Positions 25,829 to 35,101 of a stretch of 64,000 nt of DNA are shown piece after piece. The translations under genes were made by a program, and so were the position numbers. Origin of the DNA: Bacteroidales bacterium (GTDB taxonomy: Bacteria > Bacteroidota > Bacteroidia > Bacteroidales > GCA-2748055); the NCBI GenBank assembly GCA_023138875.1, contig JAGLOO010000048.1:1-64000 (forward strand). Direction: 5' to 3'. Positions within the stretch are counted from its first letter, which is position 1. The number at the start of each line of letters is the position of its first letter. The notes beneath the pieces are model-generated. The model was given only the letters and a program-made list of their open reading frames with translations. It had not been told where the DNA came from and searched no databases.

Positions 25829-26806
25829 ATGGAAAAAAAACAACAAACAAGTTATAATTTCAATTCTGTAGATCTGTTGATCTACATCTGGAAGAAGCGG
25901 TTGATTCTGATGGCTATAGGTTTTCTTGCAGCTGCAGCCTCCATCATCATTTCGATGATGATCACCCCCATGTTCAGGGCATCCGTTATTATGTTCCCGG
26001 CATCCAGTGCTTCCATATCAAAGGAGCTCCTTGTGCAGAACTACTCGGGCCGGCAAAATGTCCATGGATTCGGGGAAGAAGAGCAGGCCGAGCAGCTGCT
26101 GCAGGTGTTAAATTCGGAACCCATCCGCACGCGGATCATTAAGAAATACAACCTCATGGAACACTATGAAATCGATCCTGAAGGGAAGTACCCCATGACT
26201 GAACTTAATGAGCAATATAAATCGAACATCAATTTCAGGCTCACTGAGTATATGTCGGTGGAGATTTCTGTGATGGACAAAGATCCGGAGATTTCGGCCA
26301 GTATTGCCAATAAAATTTCCGACCTGGTAGACACGGTGTACAACAGCATGAAAAATGACCGTGCCCAGGAGGCCCTGCGCCTGGTGACAAGGGAGTTTAA
26401 AGAAGCCGAGAAAAATCTTGTGGTCCTGAGGGATTCACTGGATCTTTTAAGCAGTCAGCTTTCAAAAAAGATCAATACCAGCGGCAATGATGATCCGACC
26501 AACAACCTGATCAGAGCCATCACAGAAAATGGGGCCCTCTATATTTCCATGCTGAACATGGTAAGGAATGAAGGACAGATTGTAGCCGGATTGAGTTTGC
26601 GGTATAAAGAAGCCAGGCTGGAAGCTGAGCAGAACCTGCCTTACAAGTTTGTGGTAGAAAGAGCATATCCACCAGAGAAGAAAGCATATCCCAACAAATC
26701 ACTGATAGTCATTGTATCCACATTTGCTACCCTGTTGTTTGCACTGATCATGCTGATCATCATCGATAGTATCAAGGCAAGGGTGGCCATACAGGAAGAA
26801 AAATGA
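25829..26806 (+). CDS. Wzz-type polysaccharide chain-length determinant protein
   Basis: The 325-residue protein has two transmembrane helices (about 28-48 and 285-308) around a periplasmic helical domain, the Wzz/co-polymerase topology. There is no C-terminal kinase domain. It would control the length of an exported polysaccharide. The next gene, an O-antigen ligase/polymerase-like protein, overlaps it by 4 bp, so they form a pair. Confidence 0.82.
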   Translation: MEKKQQTSYNFNSVDLLIYIWKKRLILMAIGFLAAAASIIISMMITPMFRASVIMFPASSASISKELLVQNYSGRQNVHGFGEEEQAEQLLQVLNSEPIRTRIIKKYNLMEHYEIDPEGKYPMTELNEQYKSNINFRLTEYMSVEISVMDKDPEISASIANKISDLVDTVYNSMKNDRAQEALRLVTREFKEAEKNLVVLRDSLDLLSSQLSKKINTSGNDDPTNNLIRAITENGALYISMLNMVRNEGQIVAGLSLRYKEARLEAEQNLPYKFVVERAYPPEKKAYPNKSLIVIVSTFATLLFALIMLIIIDSIKARVAIQEEK

Positions 26807-28266
26807 TTGCCGGAATTCAGGAAAGGTACCCGGGGTTCCTCCTGTGGGGGATCTTGATTTTGTTCGTGGCATTGAATACCATCATGCTCGCGTTCGAGAT
26901 TTACTATGTACCCTTGATTCCCGCTCTCCTTCTTTTTGTAGTGCTTGCCATTGTGACAATCGATAAATACCTGCTGGCCATTGTCTTTTTTGTCCCCTTA
27001 TCCATACCCCTGAGCACACTTAACGAGGGACTGTCCCTCGACATGTACCTTCCTACTGAGCCCCTGCTGGCAGGGTTGCTACTGCTTTACATGCTGAAAT
27101 ACCTCATGGGCGACCGGGTAGATATACGGGTGCTGAGACATCCGGTAACCCTGGCCATCTTTTTCCACCTGGCCTGGTTGTTCATTACCAGCCTTACCAG
27201 TTCTGATCCACTGGTATCATTTAAATACCTGGCTTCAAGGCTCTGGTTCATTGTGGGATTCTACCTGGTGGCTTCCCAGCTTTTCAAAAAGGAAAAGAAC
27301 ATGCATACGTATGCATGGCTCTTTATCATTGCCTTTAGTGGTGTTATAATTTATACACTGATCAATCATGCAGGATACGGTCTCAACAACCAGGTGATGG
27401 CCCATAGCGTATCGAAACCATTTTACAAGGACCATACTTCCTACGGTGCCACGCTGGGATTCATCCTGCCGGTGTTGGTGGGGCTTTTCATCTTTATCAA
27501 GCGGGAGGATACCAACACCCGTTTCTTAATGGTACTGCTATTAATGTTGTTCCTGTTGGCAACGGTAGTTTCTTATACCCGCGCCACCTGGGTAAGCATC
27601 TTTGCATCCCTGGGCATTTGGGCGATCATCAAACTGAAGATCCGTATTGAACTGGTGCTGGTTGGAGTCTTCATACTGGTTGCTTTTTTCCTTTCGATAA
27701 GAACCCAGCTTATGGTGCAATTGGAACAGAACCGGGTAGAGTCCTCAGGCGAGTTTACCGAACATGTTCAGTCCATCTCCAATATCTCAACCGACCAGTC
27801 AAACCTGGAGCGCATCAATCGCTGGAGCTGTGCATACCGCATGTGGAAGGATAAACCGCTGTTTGGATATGGACCCGGGACCTACCAGTTCGAATACGGC
27901 CGCTACCAGCGTTCCTATGAAAAGACCCGTATCAGTACCGATTTCGGAACAATGGGTAGCGCTCACAGCGAGTACCTGGGACCCTTGTCTGAAGCTGGTT
28001 TTTTCGGCTTGATCAGTATATTGATGGTGATAGGAACCTCCATTTACACCGGATTGAGGGTATACTTCACTTCAAAGCGAAGTTCCATCCGGATCTTTTC
28101 CCTGGCCGTCCTTATCGGATTGTTCTCCTATTATTTCCATGGCCTGTTGAATAATTTCCTCGATACGGATAAGATTTCAGTTCTTTTCTGGGGATTTACG
28201 GCCATGCTGGTGGCCATGGATGTTTACCACAGGGATGATCAAAACAAGGAGGAGCAGCCGTCCTAA
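26803..28266 (+). CDS. O-antigen ligase / polymerase family membrane protein
   Basis: The 487-residue protein has about 11-12 transmembrane helices and a large extracytoplasmic loop near residues 310-400 (GYGPGTYQFEYG), as in the Wzy_C/WaaL family. It either polymerises repeat units or ligates the polymer; sequence alone does not distinguish these. Together with the Wzz-like gene it forms a two-gene unit with no glycosyltransferase nearby. The stop codon interlocks with the stop of the convergent phosphatase gene in a 4-bp CTAA overlap. Confidence 0.8.
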   Translation: MIAGIQERYPGFLLWGILILFVALNTIMLAFEIYYVPLIPALLLFVVLAIVTIDKYLLAIVFFVPLSIPLSTLNEGLSLDMYLPTEPLLAGLLLLYMLKYLMGDRVDIRVLRHPVTLAIFFHLAWLFITSLTSSDPLVSFKYLASRLWFIVGFYLVASQLFKKEKNMHTYAWLFIIAFSGVIIYTLINHAGYGLNNQVMAHSVSKPFYKDHTSYGATLGFILPVLVGLFIFIKREDTNTRFLMVLLLMLFLLATVVSYTRATWVSIFASLGIWAIIKLKIRIELVLVGVFILVAFFLSIRTQLMVQLEQNRVESSGEFTEHVQSISNISTDQSNLERINRWSCAYRMWKDKPLFGYGPGTYQFEYGRYQRSYEKTRISTDFGTMGSAHSEYLGPLSEAGFFGLISILMVIGTSIYTGLRVYFTSKRSSIRIFSLAVLIGLFSYYFHGLLNNFLDTDKISVLFWGFTAMLVAMDVYHRDDQNKEEQPS

Positions 28267-29507
28267 CTGAATCCATTTGTTCCGGGGAATTCGGCCCCGA
28301 TGATAGAAATATCATCAAAGACAGCAGCCGATCCTTCGAGGATTTTCTGGTTTTTGATGATGGTTTTGATGTTGTCTTCCAGCGACTTCTGGTTGGAGAT
28401 CTCTTTTTCCAGGTCCTCGGTTCCAAATTCAACACCCGAATCCTGGATCACCTCCACCAGTCCGTCGGTATAACAGAACAGTTTTGCACGCGCATCGAGT
28501 TTGATGGCAGCCTCGTTGATAAAGGGGAGTTCATCAAGCATTCCCATGCCCACGCAACCGCTGGCAAGCTGGGTTAATTTCTTCGATTCCAGTTCAAACA
28601 GGAAGGGTGGATTATGCCCTGCATTTACATAGGTCAGTTCTCTGGTCCTGTAATGGTAGCGGGCAATGAAAAGTGTAATGAATTTTTCCCCTTTAGCGCT
28701 GTTCATCACCCGTTCATTGAGTCTGTTCAGGGTGGTAGTCAGACTTTGATCGGCGGTGTATAGTGCCCTCAGGTTGGCTTGGAAATTGGACATCAGGATG
28801 GCTGCTGAGATCCCCTTACCTGAAACATCGGCAATACAGAAACCCACCTCATCTTTGCTCAACTGGATCACATCATAATAGTCACCACCCACTTCAAAAT
28901 GTGGATGGTAAAAGGCTGTCATCCGGATAAAATCATGGGAGGGCAACTTTTCCCTGGCAGGGATCAGCATTGTCTGCATCCTGCTGGCAAGTTCCATTTC
29001 CCGTTTCATTGCTTCCTGCCGCAGTGACTCCTGGAACAGCCTTTTATTTTCAATGGCAACTGTAATGATGTTGGAAAGGGTCTGGATAAACCTGAGGTGC
29101 TTGATAATGGGACTGACCCCTTCACCCTCTTCTTCAATATCACCGATAAGCACAAAGGCAATGGACTTATCCTTGTGCGAGACCGGGATGATGATATCCA
29201 CCAGTTCAGGGAAGTGCTGGGGCTCCGAAGTGATGAAAGAGATCTCGTCATAGGGCAGCAGGTCCCTGTCCATATCGACTTCATCGAAAAAATTATTTTC
29301 GAATCCTGAATTCAGCAGGCATTCCCACTTATCTGAGAACTTCAATAACATGACTTTACCAATATCCAGGTCATCGGTAAGCATCTTTTCATACCTGCGG
29401 ATAAGCTCACTGGTCGATACATTGTCATTGATGGCCAGGGTAATATCCAGCAGGGCATTCAGTTTGAATGTGGAAAGCTTCAGCCGGTTTTCGGAAAATT
29501 TGCCCAT
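28263..29507 (-). CDS. SpoIIE/RsbU-type PP2C protein phosphatase with GAF-like domain
   Basis: The 414-residue cytoplasmic protein has an N-terminal GAF-like sensor region (about 15-165), a short coiled coil (about 160-185) and a PP2C-like SpoIIE domain. The metal-binding residues appear in VGGDYYDV, IADVSGKG, CYTDGLVE and DDISII. Such enzymes dephosphorylate anti-anti-sigma factors in partner-switching pathways; no such partner lies nearby. It is 2 bp downstream of the efp gene, so co-transcription is likely. Confidence 0.88.
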   Translation of the reverse strand: MGKFSENRLKLSTFKLNALLDITLAINDNVSTSELIRRYEKMLTDDLDIGKVMLLKFSDKWECLLNSGFENNFFDEVDMDRDLLPYDEISFITSEPQHFPELVDIIIPVSHKDKSIAFVLIGDIEEEGEGVSPIIKHLRFIQTLSNIITVAIENKRLFQESLRQEAMKREMELASRMQTMLIPAREKLPSHDFIRMTAFYHPHFEVGGDYYDVIQLSKDEVGFCIADVSGKGISAAILMSNFQANLRALYTADQSLTTTLNRLNERVMNSAKGEKFITLFIARYHYRTRELTYVNAGHNPPFLFELESKKLTQLASGCVGMGMLDELPFINEAAIKLDARAKLFCYTDGLVEVIQDSGVEFGTEDLEKEISNQKSLEDNIKTIIKNQKILEGSAAVFDDISIIGAEFPGTNGFS

Positions 29508-29509
29508 GA

Positions 29510-30079
29510 TTATTTTTTAACCCTTTCAGCATAGGAACGGTTACGGGTATCGACCTTGATCAACTCACCGGTATTTATAAAAAGTGGGACCATGATTTTG
29601 GCACCGGTTTCAAGTTCGGCAGGTTTTTGTGCCGAAGTGGAAGCCGTGTTTCCCTTTTCACCGGGCTCTGTATAGGTGATGGTCAATTCCACGAAAGAGG
29701 GCAGGTCAACTGTAAGGGGAGTTTCAGTATCGGCATGCACAACGATCTCAACGGTTTGTCCCTCTTTCATGAGGTCTGCATTCTCAATCATTTCGGGTTG
29801 GATGGAGATCTGTTCGTAGGTTTCGAGGTGCATAAAAATTAATCCCATATCGTCAGTGTAAAGATACTGGTAAGGTCTCCTTTCCACCCTGGCGGTGTTC
29901 ACCTTGACTCCTGCTGAAAATGTATTCTCGATTACCCTTCCTGTCGTTAGGCTTTTCAGTTTTGTTCTTACGAAGGCCGGGCCTTTTCCGGGCTTGACAT
30001 GTTGAAACTTAACAATGGTGTAAAGGTCGTTATTGTACTCAAGACATAATCCATTCCTGAAATCTGATGTTGTTGCCAT
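29510..30079 (-). CDS. efp: Translation elongation factor P
   Basis: The 189-residue protein has the three-domain EF-P layout, with the loop [10 protein letters not shown] carrying the lysine modified in many bacteria (about residue 34) and a C-terminal GDLI-like segment reading [17 protein letters not shown]. It relieves ribosome stalling at polyproline. It is followed 2 bp later by the SpoIIE-type phosphatase gene. Confidence 0.95.
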   Translation of the reverse strand: MATTSDFRNGLCLEYNNDLYTIVKFQHVKPGKGPAFVRTKLKSLTTGRVIENTFSAGVKVNTARVERRPYQYLYTDDMGLIFMHLETYEQISIQPEMIENADLMKEGQTVEIVVHADTETPLTVDLPSFVELTITYTEPGEKGNTASTSAQKPAELETGAKIMVPLFINTGELIKVDTRNRSYAERVKK

Positions 30080-30138
30080 TTATTGAATTTATAATGTAAA
30101 TATATCAATTTGTTATTAGAGGTGTCCTTGCTTCCCGT

Positions 30139-30858
30139 CTATAACACTTTTTTCCTGGGTTTGGTGGCAACGAAGTCCTTCAGGTAGAAGGGCTCAAAGT
30201 AGGCCACATCTTCAAATTGCTTTTTGTTGAACCGGTCGAGTGCCGGCAGGATCATCTGGTTGGCAGACGGGTCTATCCCCTTTATGAAATGGGCATTTGG
30301 ATGATTCAGTGCAGCCTCACATTTGGTAGCTCCGTTTCCAAAGAAACAGACGTGATGTTTTTCCATGAGATCGCGGTAGCTCTGTTCATCGATAACGTCA
30401 GCAGATACCTCCCTTACCACAGATATTTCGGGGGAATAGAAACCTGCATAGACCTCCATTCGCCGGGCATCAAGCATGGGACAGAGCAGCAGGTTTTTTC
30501 CATATTTTCGGATCAGTTCCTGTACCTCCTGATGGCTCCCTGCCCCGTAAGCCATGTTTTTCAGTGTCCCGGAGGCCACCAATGGCTTTTCAAGTGCGTA
30601 GGCAAGTCCTTTTGCGGTTGAGACGCCGATCCGAAGGCCGGTATATGAACCAGGTCCTTTACTGATGGCGACAGCATCGATCTGTTCCATTTCCCTGGCA
30701 CTTTCTGAGAATGCTTTCCTGATGAATGCACTCAACAGTGTGGCATGGGAGCGCTCTGCCCCGCTCTCAATAAGCGATAGTTGTTGATCCCCTTCTGAAA
30801 GTGCAACAGAGCAGATGTCGGTGGCCGTTTCAATATGTAGGATCAGGGGTCCAGCCAT
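30139..30858 (-). CDS. tsaB: tRNA threonylcarbamoyladenosine biosynthesis protein TsaB
   Basis: The 239-residue protein belongs to the ASKHA fold and has the TsaB hallmarks: ILHIETATDICSVAL at the N-terminus, ISKGPGSYTGLRIGVSTAKG (about 66-85) and DARRMEVYAGFY. It acts with TsaC, TsaD and TsaE to form t6A37 in tRNA. It follows the efflux adaptor gene after 6 bp. Confidence 0.94.
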   Translation of the reverse strand: MAGPLILHIETATDICSVALSEGDQQLSLIESGAERSHATLLSAFIRKAFSESAREMEQIDAVAISKGPGSYTGLRIGVSTAKGLAYALEKPLVASGTLKNMAYGAGSHQEVQELIRKYGKNLLLCPMLDARRMEVYAGFYSPEISVVREVSADVIDEQSYRDLMEKHHVCFFGNGATKCEAALNHPNAHFIKGIDPSANQMILPALDRFNKKQFEDVAYFEPFYLKDFVATKPRKKVL

Positions 30859-30864
30859 GTGGAG

Positions 30865-32220
30865 CTAATCCTTTTTCTTTTTGTCTCCTTTGAAGAGTTC
30901 CTCTTCGGAAACCACCTCAACGTTCATATCGTTCTTCAGCTGTCTGGAGATGGCTGAATAGGGAGCAACCACGACTTCATCTTCTGGATCAAGGCCCTCT
31001 AAAATTTCGATATAGTTGTTATCCTGGATGCCGGTTTTCACCTTTCTCATCCAGGCTTTATCCTCGGAAATTGTGAATACGACCACCACAGGATCATCTC
31101 CTGTTTTTTCATTTGGAATGGTTTCTGTTGAGGAGCTTACAGAACCGTCAGAGTTTACCTGGCCGGATACCTGCTGTTCAGATTCTGCGGCCAGTTCTGT
31201 TCCTGTGGTATCCTTCCGGGTGGTTACAGCCTGGATAGGTACAGAGTAAATTCCGGTCTTGCGGTCGGTTTGTATATCCGCTGTGGCAGACATTCCAGGC
31301 CTCAGGGGATAAGGATTGGTATCTGAGATTTTGTCGGCGTAAGATTCAGGCAAAAGAAAGATCTTGACATTGAAATTGGTCACCTGGTCGGTGGTCATCC
31401 CTGTGGTGTTTGCTGAAATAGGGATTTCAGATACCACCCCTATAAACCGGGTATCGGGATAAGCATCAACCTCTATAAGAGCAGTGTCGCGGTTGGACAC
31501 GCGGACTATATCATTCTCGTTCACTTCCACTTCCACTTCCATCCGGTTCATGTTTGCGATGCGGAGCAGCTCAGTACCTGACATCATGGATGTTCCAACC
31601 ACCCGTTCGCCCAGCTCCACTGCAAGTCTGGAGATGGTTCCGGAAATGGGTGCTACGATGGAGGTTTTTTTCAAACTTTCATCGGCTTCATCGAGGGAGG
31701 CCTGCGCACTTTCCACCGAAAATTCAGAAGCTTCCTTTTCGGCCAGAGAGGTGTTGTATGTTGTAAGGGATTGTTCGAATTCTGCTTCAGAAATGGCCCG
31801 GTCTTCATAAAGCCGGCTGTTCCTTTTATAGTCAAGACTTGCCAGTTCAAGTTGAGCTTCAGCCTGTTTCAGCCTTGCCCTGGCATTGTTCAGGGATGCT
31901 TCTGCCCGGTTCCTGGCCATCTGGTAGGCTTCGGGTTTGATCTTGAGCAGATACTGGCCTTTTACAACTTCGTCACCTTCTTTTACAACAAGATCCACAA
32001 TCTCACCGGGTACATCCGGGGAGATGGCAACCTCGGTTTCTGGCTGAATCTTGCCATTGGCTGTGATGATCTCCAAAATCTCCCTTTCAATTCCTTTCTC
32101 AACTGCCACTTTCAGGTAACCTTCATTACCAAACCAGCCCTGTTTTTTACCAACAACAAGTACGATAATAAGAAGTACAGCAATGATTCCTATGATGAGT
32201 AGTATTTTTTTTGATTTCAT
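30865..32220 (-). CDS. Efflux periplasmic adaptor subunit (HlyD/MacA/RND type)
   Basis: The 451-residue protein has an N-terminal transmembrane anchor (about 5-25), a lipoyl half-motif (GKIQPETEVAISPDVPG), an alpha-helical hairpin (about 95-190), the second lipoyl half (IVAPISGTISRLAVELGERV) and a beta-barrel and membrane-proximal domain. A Ser/Thr/Glu-rich insertion lies near 355-385. It connects an inner-membrane pump to TolC. The TolC-like gene is 10 bp upstream, but no pump gene is adjacent; the next gene is tsaB. Confidence 0.88.
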   Translation of the reverse strand: MKSKKILLIIGIIAVLLIIVLVVGKKQGWFGNEGYLKVAVEKGIEREILEIITANGKIQPETEVAISPDVPGEIVDLVVKEGDEVVKGQYLLKIKPEAYQMARNRAEASLNNARARLKQAEAQLELASLDYKRNSRLYEDRAISEAEFEQSLTTYNTSLAEKEASEFSVESAQASLDEADESLKKTSIVAPISGTISRLAVELGERVVGTSMMSGTELLRIANMNRMEVEVEVNENDIVRVSNRDTALIEVDAYPDTRFIGVVSEIPISANTTGMTTDQVTNFNVKIFLLPESYADKISDTNPYPLRPGMSATADIQTDRKTGIYSVPIQAVTTRKDTTGTELAAESEQQVSGQVNSDGSVSSSTETIPNEKTGDDPVVVVFTISEDKAWMRKVKTGIQDNNYIEILEGLDPEDEVVVAPYSAISRQLKNDMNVEVVSEEELFKGDKKKKD

Positions 32221-32230
32221 TTTTGGGGTA

Positions 32231-33652
32231 TTAAAGTGTGATGGGTTCTCCTTTATAGAAGTTAAGTATTTTGGTTTTGAATATAAAATCGTATTTGGCC
32301 TGGAGCAATTCAGATTGTGTGGCGGTTAGCTGATTTTTAGAAGTGTTGTAATCGACCGTATTCACAAGACCAACTTCAAATTTCTTTTCGGTATACTTGA
32401 ACGATTCTTCCATGGAAATCAGCGCCTGTTCTGTGGCGGTGAACTTTTTTAGTGCTGCCAGGGCGTCAGCATAAGCTTGTTGGATGGTGGCATACAACAT
32501 GAGTTTTTTATTCTGAAGCTCCAGTTCTGCGTTTTCAAGTGTCAGCCGCGCGTTGGCAATGCTGGTATTGATTTGCCATCCGTTAAATATGGGGATGGAT
32601 AAACCCAGTCCCACACCTGCGGATCTATTGTCCCTTACCTGTTCAAAGAATGGATATCTGCCATAAACCGGGATTTCAGTAGGATAGGAAAAAACGGGTT
32701 CACCGCCGGCTGTTTCTCCAATGGGTATCTGTGTTTCATTAACTTCTACCACCTGTTCCCGGATATCTGAATAACCCGAGTTATAATTGGCTGATAGATA
32801 AAGACTCGGGTACCTGCCACCTTCGGCAATCTTGAGCCCTTTCTCGGAACTCTCCATGACAAGCTCTGCGCTCCTGATCTCCGGCATTTCCTGTTCAGCA
32901 ATACGGTATACTTCCGTGGCATCCAGGATAAGCGGGTCGTGGCCCGGATCCTGCAGATCGGGGATGGATATTTCGAAGGAAGTGTCTATGGGAAGGTCCA
33001 GTATCTGCTGAAGATGAAGCAATGATATGACGAGCTGGTTTTCCGCATTCACAAGGTTAAGCTCCTCCGAGGCATACTGAGCCTGGATTTCCAGGATACT
33101 ACCACGGGCCAGTTTCCCCGCATCTACAATTTTCTGGGTTCGTTCGACCTGTTGTCCTGTTATCTCAAGCTGGCTTTCAGTCACAGCCAGAAGCTCTTTG
33201 TTAAACATGATGGAGAGGTAAGCAGCTGCGATGTTCAGGGAGATGTCATTTTTGATCTTCTCCACATCTTCATAACTTGCCATCAGGTTTAGTTCGTTCT
33301 GAAGAATGGTATTTCTTACCCTTAGACCGTTGAAGAGATTAACGGATGAACTGACCCCGAGACTGAGCGAGCCTATCTGCTGGTTTTCCGTGAACTGATA
33401 TGTGGTTTGGTCCAGGGCCCGCCCCCATGAATGGGTATAGTTTGAACTCGCACTCAGGTTGGGGATTTGGCCAAGCTTAGATTGTTTCAGCAGGTTTTCG
33501 TTATATTCGGTGTTCAGAACAGATTGCTTGATCTGGATGTTATTCTCCATGGCATACTGAATGCAGTTTTCCAGGGACCAGGATTGCTGAGCGACGCCTG
33601 TGATGACTGCGCAAAGTAGCAGAATGGAGAGGATGATTGATTTTCGAATCAT
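32231..33652 (-). CDS. TolC family outer-membrane efflux protein
   Basis: The 473-residue protein has a signal peptide (cleaved near GVAQQ) and two repeated outer-membrane-efflux domains with long coiled helices (WSLENCIQYAMENN; IPIFNGWQINTSIANARL). It forms the exit duct of a tripartite pump. It is first in an operon with the adaptor gene and tsaB. Confidence 0.9.
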   Translation of the reverse strand: MIRKSIILSILLLCAVITGVAQQSWSLENCIQYAMENNIQIKQSVLNTEYNENLLKQSKLGQIPNLSASSNYTHSWGRALDQTTYQFTENQQIGSLSLGVSSSVNLFNGLRVRNTILQNELNLMASYEDVEKIKNDISLNIAAAYLSIMFNKELLAVTESQLEITGQQVERTQKIVDAGKLARGSILEIQAQYASEELNLVNAENQLVISLLHLQQILDLPIDTSFEISIPDLQDPGHDPLILDATEVYRIAEQEMPEIRSAELVMESSEKGLKIAEGGRYPSLYLSANYNSGYSDIREQVVEVNETQIPIGETAGGEPVFSYPTEIPVYGRYPFFEQVRDNRSAGVGLGLSIPIFNGWQINTSIANARLTLENAELELQNKKLMLYATIQQAYADALAALKKFTATEQALISMEESFKYTEKKFEVGLVNTVDYNTSKNQLTATQSELLQAKYDFIFKTKILNFYKGEPITL

Positions 33653-33705
33653 TACTTGCTTTTTTTTAATAAGGGCTAAAGTTATGGATAACAGTTTACA
33701 TCTGA

Positions 33706-34374
33706 ATGAATAATACAGAAAATATTATTTATTATCGAGAAATTGGTGATGTGCATTATGTCCATAACAGACGCGCGAAAAATCTGGCCATCAGGATCAA
33801 CCAGAAGGGAGAAGTAAGAGTTACCATTCCCCGTTATGTAAGCCGGAGAAAAGCTGAAGCATTTCTGATGTCGAAAAAGCGCTGGATCGTGACAAAGCTT
33901 TCGGAGATGAATCATGTTTCCCATATGGGGCGGATGTTGAAGGAAGGGGATTTAATTGATGTGTGCGGGAAGGTCATCCCTCTGGTGTTGAAAAAGGATT
34001 CGGCTGATCTGGAAGAGGCCGTCTGGAGGATCCTGCTTCAGGAAGCCCGTGATTATTTACCAGGTAGGGTGGCAGTGCTTGCAGTATTGCACGGATTTAG
34101 TGTTACAGGGGTGAAGGTTAGGAGGATGAAAACCCGCTGGGGCAGTTGTACCGCGAAAAACACCATCAACCTGAACAGCTGGCTTGTGATGTTGCCGGAA
34201 TCCTTGTCGGACTATGTGATCCTTCATGAACTGATGCACACCAGGCATCGCGATCACAGCAAAAGGTTCTGGGAAGCACTTGACCGGATTACGGACGGAT
34301 CTTCAAAGATACTTCGAAAGGAGCTGAGAGGTCAGCGGATCATGTTTTTCCCGGAAAACGATAAGCCTGGTTAG
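33706..34374 (+). CDS. YgjP-like metallohydrolase (DUF45/M48-related)
   Basis: The 222-residue cytoplasmic protein has the YgjP/WLM-type zinc motif HELMHTRHRDHSKRFW (HExxH plus a third His), with RRMKTRWGSCT preceding it as usual. Members include putative peptidases and the YgjP UTP pyrophosphatase. It is convergent with the 34371-34997 gene; the two stops share a 4-bp TTAG overlap. Confidence 0.85.
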   Translation: MNNTENIIYYREIGDVHYVHNRRAKNLAIRINQKGEVRVTIPRYVSRRKAEAFLMSKKRWIVTKLSEMNHVSHMGRMLKEGDLIDVCGKVIPLVLKKDSADLEEAVWRILLQEARDYLPGRVAVLAVLHGFSVTGVKVRRMKTRWGSCTAKNTINLNSWLVMLPESLSDYVILHELMHTRHRDHSKRFWEALDRITDGSSKILRKELRGQRIMFFPENDKPG

Positions 34375-34997
34375 TAGACCCCGAAAAGCAACTCGACAGT
34401 GAGCTTGATCGAATTATAGGGCCGGGCTGCACGGATATCCATATTGAATGATGGGACGATGTTCAAATACATGTGATTGTCGAGCTGCCTCTGGTAACCC
34501 AACCCAAATCCCACATTCGATTTCATTCTGGATTTAATATCATTTCCCTTCAGTATAAGTTCTCCGTATTCTTCCGCGTTCTCCTTCAAATGGGCCACGA
34601 ACATCATTTCGAGCGAACCGGTTATCAACAGCGAATTGGCCCCCGATTCGTAAGGACGGAAATAAATAGTTAGCGGTATACCTACGCACTGCTCGCTAAA
34701 TGTGATGTTGACCTTATCATCCGGGTCAGTAATAGGTACATCATAATCATCGGGGTAGTGCAAACAGGACGATGATTTATAAGTATAATCCAGACCGGCT
34801 TTGATAAACCAGTATTCATATTCCCAGTATACAAAACTAAGGCCTCCTCCGAATCCGGGCTTTAATGCCGGCTCATCCCCCCTTAGCCATGAATAATTAC
34901 CCTGCAGGTTCCCGCCAAGGTAAATATTGATCTGTGCCCCGGCTGTGACTGATAAAAAAAGAAATGCCAGCAGATAAATAGCTCTTTTCATATTCAT
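34371..34997 (-). CDS. Outer-membrane beta-barrel protein (PorT-like)
   Basis: The 208-residue protein has a signal peptide (to AGAQ), alternating beta strands, and a C-terminal strand ending in VELLFGVY, typical of small eight-stranded outer-membrane barrels. Its function is unknown. A second in-frame ATG at 34991 is equally possible as start. Confidence 0.7.
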   Translation of the reverse strand: MNMKRAIYLLAFLFLSVTAGAQINIYLGGNLQGNYSWLRGDEPALKPGFGGGLSFVYWEYEYWFIKAGLDYTYKSSSCLHYPDDYDVPITDPDDKVNITFSEQCVGIPLTIYFRPYESGANSLLITGSLEMMFVAHLKENAEEYGELILKGNDIKSRMKSNVGFGLGYQRQLDNHMYLNIVPSFNMDIRAARPYNSIKLTVELLFGVY

Positions 34998-35101
34998 AAC
35001 AACGCCATTTACACAAAACTAATATAATAATCAGTTGATTGTGCACGAACTTATCAAACCACATGCCCGATTAATGGGATAGGATACCCCGGGTTCATTA
35101 G

